Shown: positions 33,887 to 42,830 of the stretch, piece after piece
How the letters are laid out: every line of letters begins with the position of its first letter
Position numbering within the stretch: position 1 is the first letter of the stretch
From: Pinibacter soli
Lineage (GTDB): Bacteria > Bacteroidota > Bacteroidia > Chitinophagales > Chitinophagaceae
Direction of reading: 5' to 3'
Length of the DNA stretch: 50,473 nucleotides
NCBI RefSeq assembly: GCF_029961145.1
Contig: NZ_JASBRG010000006.1
Coordinates: 1 to 50,473, forward strand
Made by a program: the position numbers and the translations under genes
The notes under the pieces: generated by a model
What the model was told of the DNA's origin: nothing
The model's input: only the letters and a program-made list of their open reading frames with translations
The model's database searches: none

Positions 33887-35113
33887 TTACACTCCCGTAT
33901 ATTTTTTTACAATAAGCGAGGAGTTTGTACCTCCAAAGCCAAAGGAGTTCGACAAAAATATATCAATATCTGCATTAATGGTATTTTTTACAATATTGAG
34001 TTTTGCAGAATCCTCATCGGGGTTTTCGAAGTTTATGTTAGGGGCAATGAATCCGTTTTGCATCATGAGCATGCTGTATACGATTTCGCTAGCACCGGCC
34101 ATCCAGCATTCGTGCCCGGTCATTGATTTTGTGGAACTTACATATGGTTTTGTGGACCCAAAAACCTCATCTATCGCCTTCGCCTCGCTGGCATCACCCG
34201 CCGGGGTGGAGGTGGCGTGAGCGTTTATGTAGTCGATGTCTTTGCTTTGTAAACCAGCGTCTTTCAGCGCCATGTTCAGCGCCCTTGAGGGACCTTCCAC
34301 GGTTGGATTGGAAATATGGGCACCATTTGAAGAGAAACCGTAACCCACCACTTCAGCTAAAATAGGAGCGCCTCTTTTCAGGGCAGATTCCAGACTTTCT
34401 AAAATCACAGTTGCGGCACCTCCGCTGGGGATCAATCCATCGCGGTCGCGGTCAAAGGGCCGGGAGGCTTTTGTTGGATCGCCTTCACGGATGGAAAATG
34501 CTGAAAGCGCATCGAAACTACCCATGGAAAGATAGTTGATTTCTTGTGCGCCGCCGCACACTACCATTTCCTGCAAACCGGTCTTGATAAAATGATACCC
34601 TAATCCTATGGAATGCGAACCACTTGCGCAAGCCGCGCTAATGGTAAAATTTACGCCTCTTAGTTTGAAAATAGTGGCCAGGTTCATGGTCACTGTAGAG
34701 TTCATGGTTTGAAACACAGAACCGGAACCCAATAATGTAGTGTCTTTTTTTGTCCTGATGATATCTGTCGCTTCAATCACCGGCGCAGCAGAACTGTCGT
34801 TCCCGTACAAAATTCCGGCTTCAATCGTTGCAAGATAATCCGCATCGATCTTTGCATTTTGCATCGCTTCTGAGGTAGCGAGGTATGCGTATTCGCCTTG
34901 TTCGGGCAACATGATGCGTGCACGTCTGTCGAGCACACCTTTCAGCGCAGGTCTTTCCACAAAACCCGTCAACCCGGAGCGATAACCGTATGCCTTACGT
35001 TCAGAATCGAACACAATGCCCGATTTTCCCTCATGCAGCGATTTGGTTACTTCATCCAGGTTTTTCCCAAGGCACGAATAAATGCCTAATCCTGTTATCA
35101 CTACTCTGTTCAT
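33887..35113 (-). CDS. beta-ketoacyl-ACP synthase II (FabF-like, catalytic)
   Basis: A 408-residue ketosynthase starting MNRVVITGLGIYSCLG. The active site is Cys162 in SAACASGSHS, His in INAHATSTPAGD and His in MTGHECWMAGASE. It groups with the first block of the cluster (TAL, FabG, KS, ACP), which probably loads p-coumaroyl units and performs early extensions. The start at 35113 is preceded by an A-rich leader. Confidence 0.92.
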   Translation of the reverse strand: MNRVVITGLGIYSCLGKNLDEVTKSLHEGKSGIVFDSERKAYGYRSGLTGFVERPALKGVLDRRARIMLPEQGEYAYLATSEAMQNAKIDADYLATIEAGILYGNDSSAAPVIEATDIIRTKKDTTLLGSGSVFQTMNSTVTMNLATIFKLRGVNFTISAACASGSHSIGLGYHFIKTGLQEMVVCGGAQEINYLSMGSFDALSAFSIREGDPTKASRPFDRDRDGLIPSGGAATVILESLESALKRGAPILAEVVGYGFSSNGAHISNPTVEGPSRALNMALKDAGLQSKDIDYINAHATSTPAGDASEAKAIDEVFGSTKPYVSSTKSMTGHECWMAGASEIVYSMLMMQNGFIAPNINFENPDEDSAKLNIVKNTINADIDIFLSNSFGFGGTNSSLIVKKYTGV

Positions 35114-35129
35114 GATGTAAAGATAAAAA

Positions 35130-35245
35130 GTTGTTTTGGTTAGTCGCAGGTGGCAAGTTTCTGGTTACATGTCTTGCGAAACTAATCTGGTCTATTATAT
35201 ATTCAAACAGCTCGCACCCTGCCCCTTGTAACTTGCTGCTTGTAA
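35130..35245. repeat. palindromic gap between fabG and KS genes
   Basis: GGCAAGTTTCTGGTTACATG on the left resembles the complement of CTTGTAACTTGCTGCTTGTAAC on the right. It is an imperfect member of the gap-palindrome pattern; no gene is seen. Confidence 0.4.
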
Positions 35246-35974
35246 CTATGTGTACAATCCTCCGTTTACAGAAATCACTGTTCCCGTAATGTAACCAGCT
35301 TCGGGTGCGGCAAGAAAACTTACGGCATGCGCCACTTCTTCCACCGTTCCGAATCTGTTCACAGGAATCATTTTTTTCAGTTCATCTTCCGGCAGGCCTT
35401 CGGTCATATCTGTTCTGATAAATCCGGGAGCCACCGCATTTACGGTAACGCCGCGTTTTCCCACTTCCTGCGCCAATGCTTTTGTAGCACCGATCACACC
35501 TGCTTTTGCCGCGGAATAATTTGTTTGTCCTGCCAGTCCTTTAATACCAGACAACGAAACCATGTTGATAATTCTTCCGTAACGCTTCATGAGCATGCCA
35601 TTGAGCACGAGGCGAGTTACATAGAAAAATCCATTGAGGCTTGTACCTAAAACATTTTCCCATTGCTCATCTTTCATCCACATCATCAGACCGTCATCTT
35701 TAATGCCGGCGTTGTTTACAAGTACCTCGATGTTATTGTTCTTATTATTTTCTATCCATGCTCCCAGCACAGACTGAATATCTTCTTTTGAGCCTACATC
35801 AAATTTCAACAATTCGCCCGATCCGCCTTTCGATTTGATGTTCTCCAAAGTTGCCAACGCTTCCGCTTCGTTGCTTCTGTAATTTACGATAATATGATAG
35901 CCCTGCTCTGCTAATTTATAACAAACTGCTCGGCCGATTCCGCGGCTACCGCCGGTGACGAGTGCGCTTTTCAT
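35246..35974 (-). CDS. fabG: 3-oxoacyl-ACP reductase
   Basis: A 242-residue short-chain dehydrogenase with TGGSRGIG (7-14) for NADPH binding, NNAG (87-90) and the catalytic Ser140-Tyr153-Lys157 set in MVSLSG and NYSAAK. The C-terminus (GYITGTVISVNGGLYT) is typical FabG. It reduces the beta-keto group after each condensation, feeding the two dehydratases of the cluster. Confidence 0.92.
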   Translation of the reverse strand: MKSALVTGGSRGIGRAVCYKLAEQGYHIIVNYRSNEAEALATLENIKSKGGSGELLKFDVGSKEDIQSVLGAWIENNKNNNIEVLVNNAGIKDDGLMMWMKDEQWENVLGTSLNGFFYVTRLVLNGMLMKRYGRIINMVSLSGIKGLAGQTNYSAAKAGVIGATKALAQEVGKRGVTVNAVAPGFIRTDMTEGLPEDELKKMIPVNRFGTVEEVAHAVSFLAAPEAGYITGTVISVNGGLYT

Positions 35975-35999
35975 GTGAAAATTCTTTTTGAAATGGAGA

Positions 36000-36160
36000 A
36001 TTTGAAACTAGCCAATTTGAAGATTTGAGAATTTGAAAATTCGTTCTGCGCAACTTTTCATTTTTGGACTAGCTCTCTAAATGTCCGGGAGCAAATAATA
36101 AAGTTGGAAGGACACGCCTAAAGCATTTTCAAATTCTCAAATCTTCAAATTTTCAAATTG
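36000..36160. repeat. palindrome upstream of fabG and downstream of the TAL gene
   Basis: AATTTGAAGATTTGAGAATT with ATTTGAAAAT on the left is mirrored by AATTCTCAAATCTTCAAATT on the right. The right arm abuts the TAL stop codon (36153). Confidence 0.6.
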
Positions 36161-37712
36161 ATTCACTTTTTACTTCAACGAAGGGATCTGTATTTTCCAA
36201 AAATGTTTTTACTGCTTTGAGTTTTTTATAAGGAGCAACATCCTCTACGAATTTTGGGAACAGTTCTCTTAATTTCTTGTACATTTTTTTGGAAACAGGT
36301 GCCAGCTTATCGCCAAAGTTTGCGTAATCAATTACCTGTAGCAATGTTCCTGCCTGGATGGTAAGTACTTCGAAGGAGTTGTCGATAACTTTTTTAGTGA
36401 TCAGCGCTCCGTTACAACCCATGCTCACGATGTCCTGGTTGTCGTTGTTGTTGGGGATGCTGTGTACATACATCGGGAAGGAAAGTGTTTGGTTTTCCGC
36501 AACGGTGGATGTTGCCGGAAACTGCATGCCCTGCATACCAAAGTTCAAACCAAGCACGCCAAGGTTTGCAAATGGCGGAAACTTCTGGTTCAATTTTTCG
36601 TTGAGCAAATAGTTCAATTGTCTTTCGGATAGCATTGCCAGTCTTGTAACGGCAATTTTCAGTTTATCCATTTCCAGGGAAATATAATCGCCGTGGAAAT
36701 TACCGCCGTGAAACACGTTTTTGTTTTCGTGATCAATTACCGGGTTATCGTTTACTGAATTCACCTCATTCACAACAGTTTCTTCTGCGTGGCGAATGGT
36801 GTCGTAAATCGGTCCTAATATTTGAGTGATGCAACGCAGTGAATAATATTCCTGCACTTTATCGGTAAAGATCTCTCTGTCGGTTTTTTCTGCGTCATAT
36901 AAATGTTCTTCTCTGCTGCGGATGAGTTTGCTTCCTTTCAAAAGGTCGCGCAAAATTTCACTCACTTTGTTTTGACCAAAATGTCTTTTAACAACATTCA
37001 ATTCGTGAGAGAAGTGATCATCGTATGCTTCTACCACTTCATTTGTAATTGCAGAAAGCAATAGTGACCAGTGCAATAATTTTTTTGCCTGGATCAGGTT
37101 CACCATGCCAACGCCCGTCATTGCTGATGTTCCGTTGATAATGGCAAGGCCTTCGCGCACATGTATTGAAAGTGGTGTAATATTTAATCTTTTAAATACT
37201 TCTTCGGTTGGCTGCACTTTATCTTCGTAGATCACTTCGCCTTCGCCTATGAGCACAAGCCCTAAGTGAGCAAGCTGAACAAGGTCGCCGCTTGCGCCCA
37301 CGCCACCATGTTCGTAAATACATGGATAAACATCTTTGTTGATGAGCTCTTGCAAAACTTCCACTACTTGTGGATGAACGCCGGAATAGCCTTGCATAAT
37401 GCTTCCCAGTCTCGCCATCATTAAAGATTTCACAAGCATGGGTTCCATTAATTTCCCGCTGCCTGAAGAGTGGCTGCGAATCAGGTTGTATTGTAACTGA
37501 AGTAAATTTTCTTCGCTCACTTTATATTGAGCCATTGGCCCAAAGCCGGTATTGATACCGTATATAAGTTTATTGGAAGAAAAATTCTTCAAGAAAGCAT
37601 GGTTCTCTTCAATGCGTTTTATCACCGCATCTTGCAGTTTTACTTTCTTTCCTTTAAAAATAACCTCCTCAAAGTCGCTAAGCGTAAAATGCTTTTCCGG
37701 TATAGATTTCAT
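36153..37712 (-). CDS. tyrosine ammonia-lyase (HAL/PAL family)
   Basis: A 519-residue lyase with the MIO-forming Ala140-Ser141-Gly142 in GGVGASGDLVQL and the catalytic Tyr51 in YGINTGFGPM. The selectivity loop QYNLIRSHSSG and segments such as YHGGNFHGDYISLEMDKLK (here F-HGGNFHGDYIS) and SIPNNNDNQDIVSMG match, from memory, the tyrosine ammonia-lyase of Flavobacterium johnsoniae nearly residue for residue. It should turn tyrosine into p-coumarate, the starter of flexirubin-type pigments. It opens the cluster, and its promoter has a TATTTTTG element. Histidine ammonia-lyase activity is less likely. Confidence 0.9.
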   Translation of the reverse strand: MKSIPEKHFTLSDFEEVIFKGKKVKLQDAVIKRIEENHAFLKNFSSNKLIYGINTGFGPMAQYKVSEENLLQLQYNLIRSHSSGSGKLMEPMLVKSLMMARLGSIMQGYSGVHPQVVEVLQELINKDVYPCIYEHGGVGASGDLVQLAHLGLVLIGEGEVIYEDKVQPTEEVFKRLNITPLSIHVREGLAIINGTSAMTGVGMVNLIQAKKLLHWSLLLSAITNEVVEAYDDHFSHELNVVKRHFGQNKVSEILRDLLKGSKLIRSREEHLYDAEKTDREIFTDKVQEYYSLRCITQILGPIYDTIRHAEETVVNEVNSVNDNPVIDHENKNVFHGGNFHGDYISLEMDKLKIAVTRLAMLSERQLNYLLNEKLNQKFPPFANLGVLGLNFGMQGMQFPATSTVAENQTLSFPMYVHSIPNNNDNQDIVSMGCNGALITKKVIDNSFEVLTIQAGTLLQVIDYANFGDKLAPVSKKMYKKLRELFPKFVEDVAPYKKLKAVKTFLENTDPFVEVKSESI

Positions 37713-37740
37713 TAATAGTGTCTAAATGGTTCTAGGCTGC

Positions 37741-37748
37741 CAAAAATA
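37741..37748 (-). promoter_or_regulatory. -7 promoter element upstream of the TAL gene
   Basis: CAAAAATA on the plus strand reads TATTTTTG on the minus strand, an exact TAnnTTTG match 28 bases before the ATG. It is the best candidate for the main promoter of the first block of the pigment cluster. Confidence 0.5.
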
Positions 37749-37808
37749 GGGTAAACCACAGAATTTTTCAGCATTGGCGCGATCTTTTTAAAGGCTTTGC
37801 CAATAACT

Positions 37809-37972
37809 GAATAACTGAGTAACTGAATAACTGAAGGGTTGAGGGCTGAGGAGCGTTATTGAAGGGAAACTTTGGGGGGAAACAAATAACTGAAGAGTCC
37901 AATGTCGAAATGCATAATCAAATAGGAGCGTTCAGTTATTCAATTATTCGGTTACTCAGTCACTCAGTTATT
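37809..37972. repeat. 160-bp direct repeat, copy 1
   Basis: The stretch from TAACTGAATAACTGAAGGGT through TGTCGAAATGCATAATCAAA recurs at 38334-38488 with only a few substitutions and one 8-base gap. Each copy also folds on itself through CTGAATAACTG/CAGTTATTCA. The two copies bracket the family D palindrome. Confidence 0.75.
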
Positions 37973-38029
37973 CTCTGCAGCCGTGGTTCGTGTCTCCACG
38001 AACCGCAAAAAATCAATGGTTCGTAGAGA

Positions 38030-38256
38030 AACCATAACCGTCAACCTAAGGGGTTGATTTTTTTTCGCTTCGCGTTATTTAACATGTCGCCCCTCTGGGG
38101 CTCGTATTCGGTTCGCTGGATTTGGATAATACTACGAACATGCCGCCCCGCTGGGGCTATCTTGAACTTCCCGACGTTATTACAAGCCCCAGCGGGGCGA
38201 CACGTTAGTTGTCGTTTGTTCTTTTGAACAAACCCCCTTAGGTTGACGGCTATGGT
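38030..38256. repeat. nested GC-rich palindrome, family D, copy 2
   Basis: Outer arms CATAACCGTCAACCTAAGGG and CCCTTAGGTTGACGGCTATG enclose inner CATGTCGCCCCTCTGGGGCT and AGCCCCAGCGGGGCGACACG segments, as in the copy at 10790-11085. No gene is present. The 1038-base gap 37713-38750 is made of this element, the flanking direct repeats and small hairpins. Confidence 0.65.
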
Positions 38257-38333
38257 GAGGACACGAACTGCAAAAATCACTGGTTCGTGTCTTCACGAAC
38301 CACGGCTACCCGACATAAGGCCCTTTAATTATT

Positions 38334-38488
38334 CAATAACTGAGTAACTGAATAACTGAAGGGTTGAGGGCTGAGGAGCGTTATTGAAGGGAACCTTTGG
38401 GGGGAAACAAATAACTGAAGAGTCCAATGTCGAAATGCATAATCAAATAGGGGCGTTCAGTTATTCAATTACTCAGTCACTCAGTTAT
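38334..38488. repeat. 160-bp direct repeat, copy 2
   Basis: Near-identical to 37809-37972 in the same orientation, about 525 bases further on, with small differences including loss of eight bases in the ATTCAATTATTCGG segment. Confidence 0.75.
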
Positions 38489-38659
38489 CCTGTCCCGGGA
38501 ACGTTCCCTTACCGTTTGTATAAAAATTTGTGGCGGTAGCAAGTTTTTGGGCGATTTTTCGTCTAAATCGTAATGTCAATTAATAATTGATAGGGTTGCT
38601 CACCAGAAATGTGACACCGCCGTGGTTCGTGTCTCCACGAAGCACGGCGAGTTACAAGA

Positions 38660-38687
38660 CCTGACAGGTTTTTAGAAACCTGTCAGG
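38660..38687. repeat. perfect 12-bp hairpin CCTGACAGGTTT
   Basis: CCTGACAGGTTT and AAACCTGTCAGG pair perfectly around a TTAG loop, 63 bases before the receptor gene. It lacks a T tail, so it is probably another interspersed palindrome. Confidence 0.6.
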
Positions 38688-38750
38688 CCTGGGTGCCGCA
38701 CCCAGATCATTTTAATCATCAAATAACCGGAACCTTAACCATTTTGCCCG

Positions 38751-41609
38751 ATGCAAAAGATCTATTGCCTTTTATTGCTTGTTTTAGTAACCTGTTTTGC
38801 AAATGCCCAAAACAAAGTCTCCATTAATGGAGCGATCGTAGATTCTGCCAACAAACAGCCTCTTTCAGATGCTACAGTGAGCCTGATGCTGTTAACTGAC
38901 TCTTCTCAGACCGCCTTTAGCATCGCGGATAGCAAAGGACATTTTTCTTTAAAAAACATTCCTGCCAATAAATACCTGCTGCAAGTGACCTTCACAGGCT
39001 ATCGTATTTATGATACAACACTGCATTTAACGGGGGATAAACCTGTTGTAGAAATTGGCACGATCCACATGGCGAAGCAGTCTGATATGCTTCAGGAAGT
39101 AATCGTGCAGAGACCGCCTATCATAATAAAAAAAGACACTGTTGAGTTTAACGCCGGCGCTTTCAAGACGAAACCAAACGCAACGGTGGAAGACCTTTTG
39201 AAAAAATTGCCGGGCGTGGAAGTTGATAAAGACGGTAACATTACCAACCAGGGCGAACAGATCACAAAAGTATATGTGGACGGAAAAGAATTTTTCAGTA
39301 ACGACCCGAAACTGGCTACAAAGAATTTGACTGCGGACATGGTCGAAAGTGTGCAGGTATTTGACGACATGAGCGACCAGGCGAAGTTTACCAAGATCGA
39401 TGATGGCAATAAACAAAAAACGATAAACATTAAACTGAAGAAAGATAAAAAGAAAGGTTACTTCGGTCGTGCGAATGTAGGCGCGGGTACGAGCGACCGC
39501 TATAACGGAAGTTTGATGTTCAACGATTTCAAGCAAAACACACAGATGTCTGTAGTGGGTGGCGCAAACAATGTGAACGTTGCAGGCTTTACATCTCCGG
39601 ATATGTTTGGCAGCGGAGGTGGTGGCGGTGGCGGAAAAGGTGGTGGCGGTGGAAACCGTGGTGGTGGCGGTGGCGGCGGCGGCAATAGCGGAAGTGCCGA
39701 TGGAAACACAACCGTTTGGGATGCGGGCTTTAACTATCGCGATAAGTGGTCGCCGAAAATGGATGTAAGTGGCAACTATTTTATTGCAAATTCTGAAACA
39801 GTTAATAATAGCTATACCTACAGACAAAACCTGTATACGGATTCATCTTCCAATTCAAATACGATTTCGTCTTCGAACAATAAGAATTTGAACAACCGTA
39901 TCAATTTCAGATGGGAATATGCGATCGATTCCATGAACTCTGTTTTGGCCATACCTACGTTCAGCACACAGCATTCTACAAACTATAGCGAGAGCGGTCA
40001 GAAAACGGAATCGACAAAGCCTTACGATTACCTGGCGGTGTTGGCAGACAGACAAACCAACGGCACGAGGGACGGTTGGAATTTTGGCAACAACCTGCTT
40101 TTCCGCCACCGGTTTAAAAAAGTGGGCCGCACATTAACGGTTGGATGGAATACAGGGTTCAGCGCCAACAATGGCACAAGTTATGTTTTGTCAGACCAGG
40201 CAAGGTTTACGCCGGATAGCGTGAGATATTATCACAACAATCAAAACCAGCAGAACAACCAAACCGGTGATTCAAAGAACAATACTGTAAGCACGTCTTT
40301 TACTGAAGGGATAGGGTTAAACAAGATCCTGGAATTCAACTATGCCTATACTAATAATCAAAATACTTCCGATAAAAAGACTTTTGATTATGACAGTACG
40401 TTTGACAAATTTGTTTTGCCAAACATTGGCCTTACCAATCATTTTGAAAATGGCCAGATCACGCATCGTGCAGGAACAAACTTCCGTGTGAAAGAGGAAA
40501 AGTATGATTTTCAATTGGGAGGTGCTGTCAATTTTTCTACTATCAAAAATGAAAGTGTCAGACTCGATTCTACAAGAAAGCCGTACTCAACATACACCAA
40601 CCAGAACTTTGTAAACTTTTTCCCAACGGCGAATTTTAATTATTACCTGGGTACAAGAAAAAGCATTCGTTTCAATTATCATGGTAATACGCAATCGCCT
40701 ACCATTACGCAATTGCAAAACGTGATCGATTCGTCCAACCAATTGCAGCTGCGTGCAGGTAACCCTTATCTGAAGCAGCAGTTCACACAGGAATTTGGAT
40801 TGAGCTACAAAACGTTTAATCCAAACAACTTCATGTTCCTGAGCATGGACCTGAATTTTTCAACGATCAACAACAAGATCGTAAACCAGATCATCACGCT
40901 CGATAAGGCGCAAATGATCATTCCGGTAAACACGAATGGTTCTTACAATTCCTCTTTGTATGTTACAACAGGTATTCCTTTGGTGAAGGTGGCTTCAGGA
41001 AAAAAGAGCCCGCTGAATTTGAATCTTACTACTTCGGCAAGATTTAATCGTGATGTAAGTATTTTGGATTCCATTAAAAACTTTTCTAACAATTGGGTGC
41101 TGAACGAGCGCTTTAATTTCAACATGAATATTAAGGACAAGCTTGATCTTGGAGCAAGTGCTAATGTTACTTACAACACTTCTACCTATACGGTAAATAA
41201 AACGCAGGACATAAAATATTTCTCGTATCACTATTCTCTTGACGTAACCTATTCTTTCTTCAAAACATATATGCTCTCCTCTGATTTCGATTTTTTTGTA
41301 AACACCGGAAGAAGCAGTGGCTTTAATCAAAATGTGCCTTTGTGGAATGCGAGTGTTGCGAAGCGATTGTTCAAAAAACAAAATGGAGAAGTGCGTTTGT
41401 CCGTGCTTGATATCTTAAATCAAAACAAGAGCATCAGCACCAGTACGGGCGACAACTGGGTGCAGGATACACGCACGCAGGTACTGCAAAGATTTTTCAT
41501 GGCGAGCTTTATGTATAACCTCGGCAAGTTCGGCGGAAGAACGGGAACGTTTAATGGCCGCGGTGGTGGTGGAGGAGGCGGCGGTTTCAGAGGAAGGTCG
41601 CGGGATTAA
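38751..41609 (+). CDS. outer-membrane beta-barrel receptor (TonB-dependent-like)
   Basis: A 952-residue protein with a signal peptide (MQKIYCLLLLVLVTCFANAQ). A carboxypeptidase-regulatory-like beta domain follows (about 22-110, SINGAIVDSANKQPLSDATV), then a plug-like region (VEDLLKKLPGVEVDKDGNI, IKLKKDKKKGY) and a long outer-membrane barrel. This is the layout of the Bacteroidota outer membrane beta-barrel family (PF14905) related to TonB receptors. Two stretches are extremely Gly-rich: about residues 287-313, in an early barrel loop, and the last 15-20 residues before RSRD. There is no SusD partner. The ligand is unknown; it is not evidently part of the pigment cluster. Confidence 0.85.
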   Translation: MQKIYCLLLLVLVTCFANAQNKVSINGAIVDSANKQPLSDATVSLMLLTDSSQTAFSIADSKGHFSLKNIPANKYLLQVTFTGYRIYDTTLHLTGDKPVVEIGTIHMAKQSDMLQEVIVQRPPIIIKKDTVEFNAGAFKTKPNATVEDLLKKLPGVEVDKDGNITNQGEQITKVYVDGKEFFSNDPKLATKNLTADMVESVQVFDDMSDQAKFTKIDDGNKQKTINIKLKKDKKKGYFGRANVGAGTSDRYNGSLMFNDFKQNTQMSVVGGANNVNVAGFTSPDMFGSGGGGGGGKGGGGGNRGGGGGGGGNSGSADGNTTVWDAGFNYRDKWSPKMDVSGNYFIANSETVNNSYTYRQNLYTDSSSNSNTISSSNNKNLNNRINFRWEYAIDSMNSVLAIPTFSTQHSTNYSESGQKTESTKPYDYLAVLADRQTNGTRDGWNFGNNLLFRHRFKKVGRTLTVGWNTGFSANNGTSYVLSDQARFTPDSVRYYHNNQNQQNNQTGDSKNNTVSTSFTEGIGLNKILEFNYAYTNNQNTSDKKTFDYDSTFDKFVLPNIGLTNHFENGQITHRAGTNFRVKEEKYDFQLGGAVNFSTIKNESVRLDSTRKPYSTYTNQNFVNFFPTANFNYYLGTRKSIRFNYHGNTQSPTITQLQNVIDSSNQLQLRAGNPYLKQQFTQEFGLSYKTFNPNNFMFLSMDLNFSTINNKIVNQIITLDKAQMIIPVNTNGSYNSSLYVTTGIPLVKVASGKKSPLNLNLTTSARFNRDVSILDSIKNFSNNWVLNERFNFNMNIKDKLDLGASANVTYNTSTYTVNKTQDIKYFSYHYSLDVTYSFFKTYMLSSDFDFFVNTGRSSGFNQNVPLWNASVAKRLFKKQNGEVRLSVLDILNQNKSISTSTGDNWVQDTRTQVLQRFFMASFMYNLGKFGGRTGTFNGRGGGGGGGGFRGRSRD

Positions 41610-41826
41610 AGACTGATTAACTGAATAATTGAATAACTGAGTGGTTTAGATGTAACCCGGCTATTTTAGGTTGAGTGCACTTTGATTGGCGACATTTTTT
41701 ACCGCAAAGGCGCAAAGTTTGAAACATATGGTAGACATCAAGTGAGGATGATTGAAAGTATAAACACTCCTTATTCTTCTTTTACGCAAAGTGCCTCTTT
41801 ACGCAATGCGCATCCGATTAAAAACC

Positions 41827-42026
41827 CAATGTCGTTTAGTTAAGGTGTTTGAAAAAACAAAAGCATCTCGCTTGTCATCCCGAGGAACGAGGGATCTGAG
41901 CCTAACACTAGCCAATACTGTGCGTAAACAATCACGCAGATCCCTCCTTCGTCGGGATGACAAGCAGTCTTTCTTTCCTTGCATAGCAACCAAGTAATTG
42001 AAAAATTGCTTAACTAAACGACATTG
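41827..42026. mobile_element. MITE-like element, copy 2
   Basis: A 200-bp element with the same perfect 18-bp terminal repeats (41827-41844 and 42009-42026), in opposite orientation to copy 1. It is flanked by a perfect 11-bp direct repeat GATTAAAAACC (41816-41826 and 42027-42037), the signature of a transposition event. The inner palindrome is at 41870-41965. The rest of the 526-base gap 41610-42135 holds short AACTGAATAA repeats and a GCGCA/TGCGC mirrored flank, and no gene. Confidence 0.85.
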
Positions 42027-42135
42027 GATTAAAAACCCTTCATTTTCTTTGCGCATCCTTTGTGTATCCTTTGCGGTTAAATAAGTGATGCACACAAACG
42101 CCCCTGGCAAAAGCCCAGGATTTTTTCATCATAAC

Positions 42136-42570
42136 TCATGGTAGTTGTTTTAATAAAGCGGACGGTGTAACTATTTGTAGTTGAGGGATTTGTTGCTTTA
42201 GAAAATTTTTATCGTTCGTTGCCAAATAGTCCATGCCATTATGGACGGCAGTATAGGCGAGCATGCAATCTTCAAAATCTACCATATCGCTTAGTATAAC
42301 ATCGTCTATGGCATTTTCATTGCACTCAATCAAGTAAACAAATGACAGCAACTCGTCCCAAAAAAACCTTATGTCGTCTACTGATGCACTATAATTTTTT
42401 TGCATAAGGTAGGAGACAATATGAATTATTTGAGGCGAGATAAAACCATTTATTGATTTGTCGGAGATGCGCTTCATTAAATTATTGGTTGCAGTAAGAT
42501 TGACAGCTGTATCTCTTCTGGAAAGGAAATCAACAAGAATATTTGCATCAATGAGAACGTTTGCTGCCAT
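42136..42570 (-). CDS. PIN-domain toxin (VapC-like)
   Basis: A 144-residue PIN nuclease. DANILVDFL (Asp8 first), a middle acidic residue, and VDFEDCMLAYTA with a following ATNDKNF carry the conserved acidic residues of VapC-type RNases, which cleave RNA using Mg2+. It overlaps the upstream antitoxin gene by 23 bases, the usual antitoxin-toxin order. It is probably a stabilisation or stress module. The target RNA is unknown. Confidence 0.82.
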   Translation of the reverse strand: MAANVLIDANILVDFLSRRDTAVNLTATNNLMKRISDKSINGFISPQIIHIVSYLMQKNYSASVDDIRFFWDELLSFVYLIECNENAIDDVILSDMVDFEDCMLAYTAVHNGMDYLATNDKNFLKQQIPQLQIVTPSALLKQLP

Positions 42571-42829
42571 ATTTTTTATCTAAATGTTTGTGAAATTCCT
42601 GTTTGGCATCTACGCCTGATAACGATTGTTGCATTTTCCTATAACGGTCTTCTCCCATTTTGTTTTTTAAACGGTTGGGTAAGTCTGTAAGCGTCCCGGT
42701 TTGCGCCCTTAATCTGGGATAGGCTTTTTCAAACAAGTCTGAAACGGTGGTGCTTTTCATTACGGCATATTGTTTAATATTATTCGCAAATTCCGCTGTA
42801 ACCGAGAGCGTTAATTTTACTTTTGTCAT
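42548..42829 (-). CDS. antitoxin partner of the PIN toxin
   Basis: From the ATG at 42829 the protein is 93 residues. The longer frame up to 43021 runs into repeat sequence. MTKVKLTLSVTAEFANNIKQ followed by STTVSDLFEKA is a ribbon-helix-helix-like DNA-binding pattern (DUF6364 type), and the basic tail is the likely toxin-binding part. It should autoregulate the operon. A palindromic GTATAAA/TTTATAC sequence lies just upstream (about 42831-42852) as a possible operator. Confidence 0.78.
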   Translation of the reverse strand: MTKVKLTLSVTAEFANNIKQYAVMKSTTVSDLFEKAYPRLRAQTGTLTDLPNRLKNKMGEDRYRKMQQSLSGVDAKQEFHKHLDKKYGSKRSH

Positions 42830-42830
42830 A

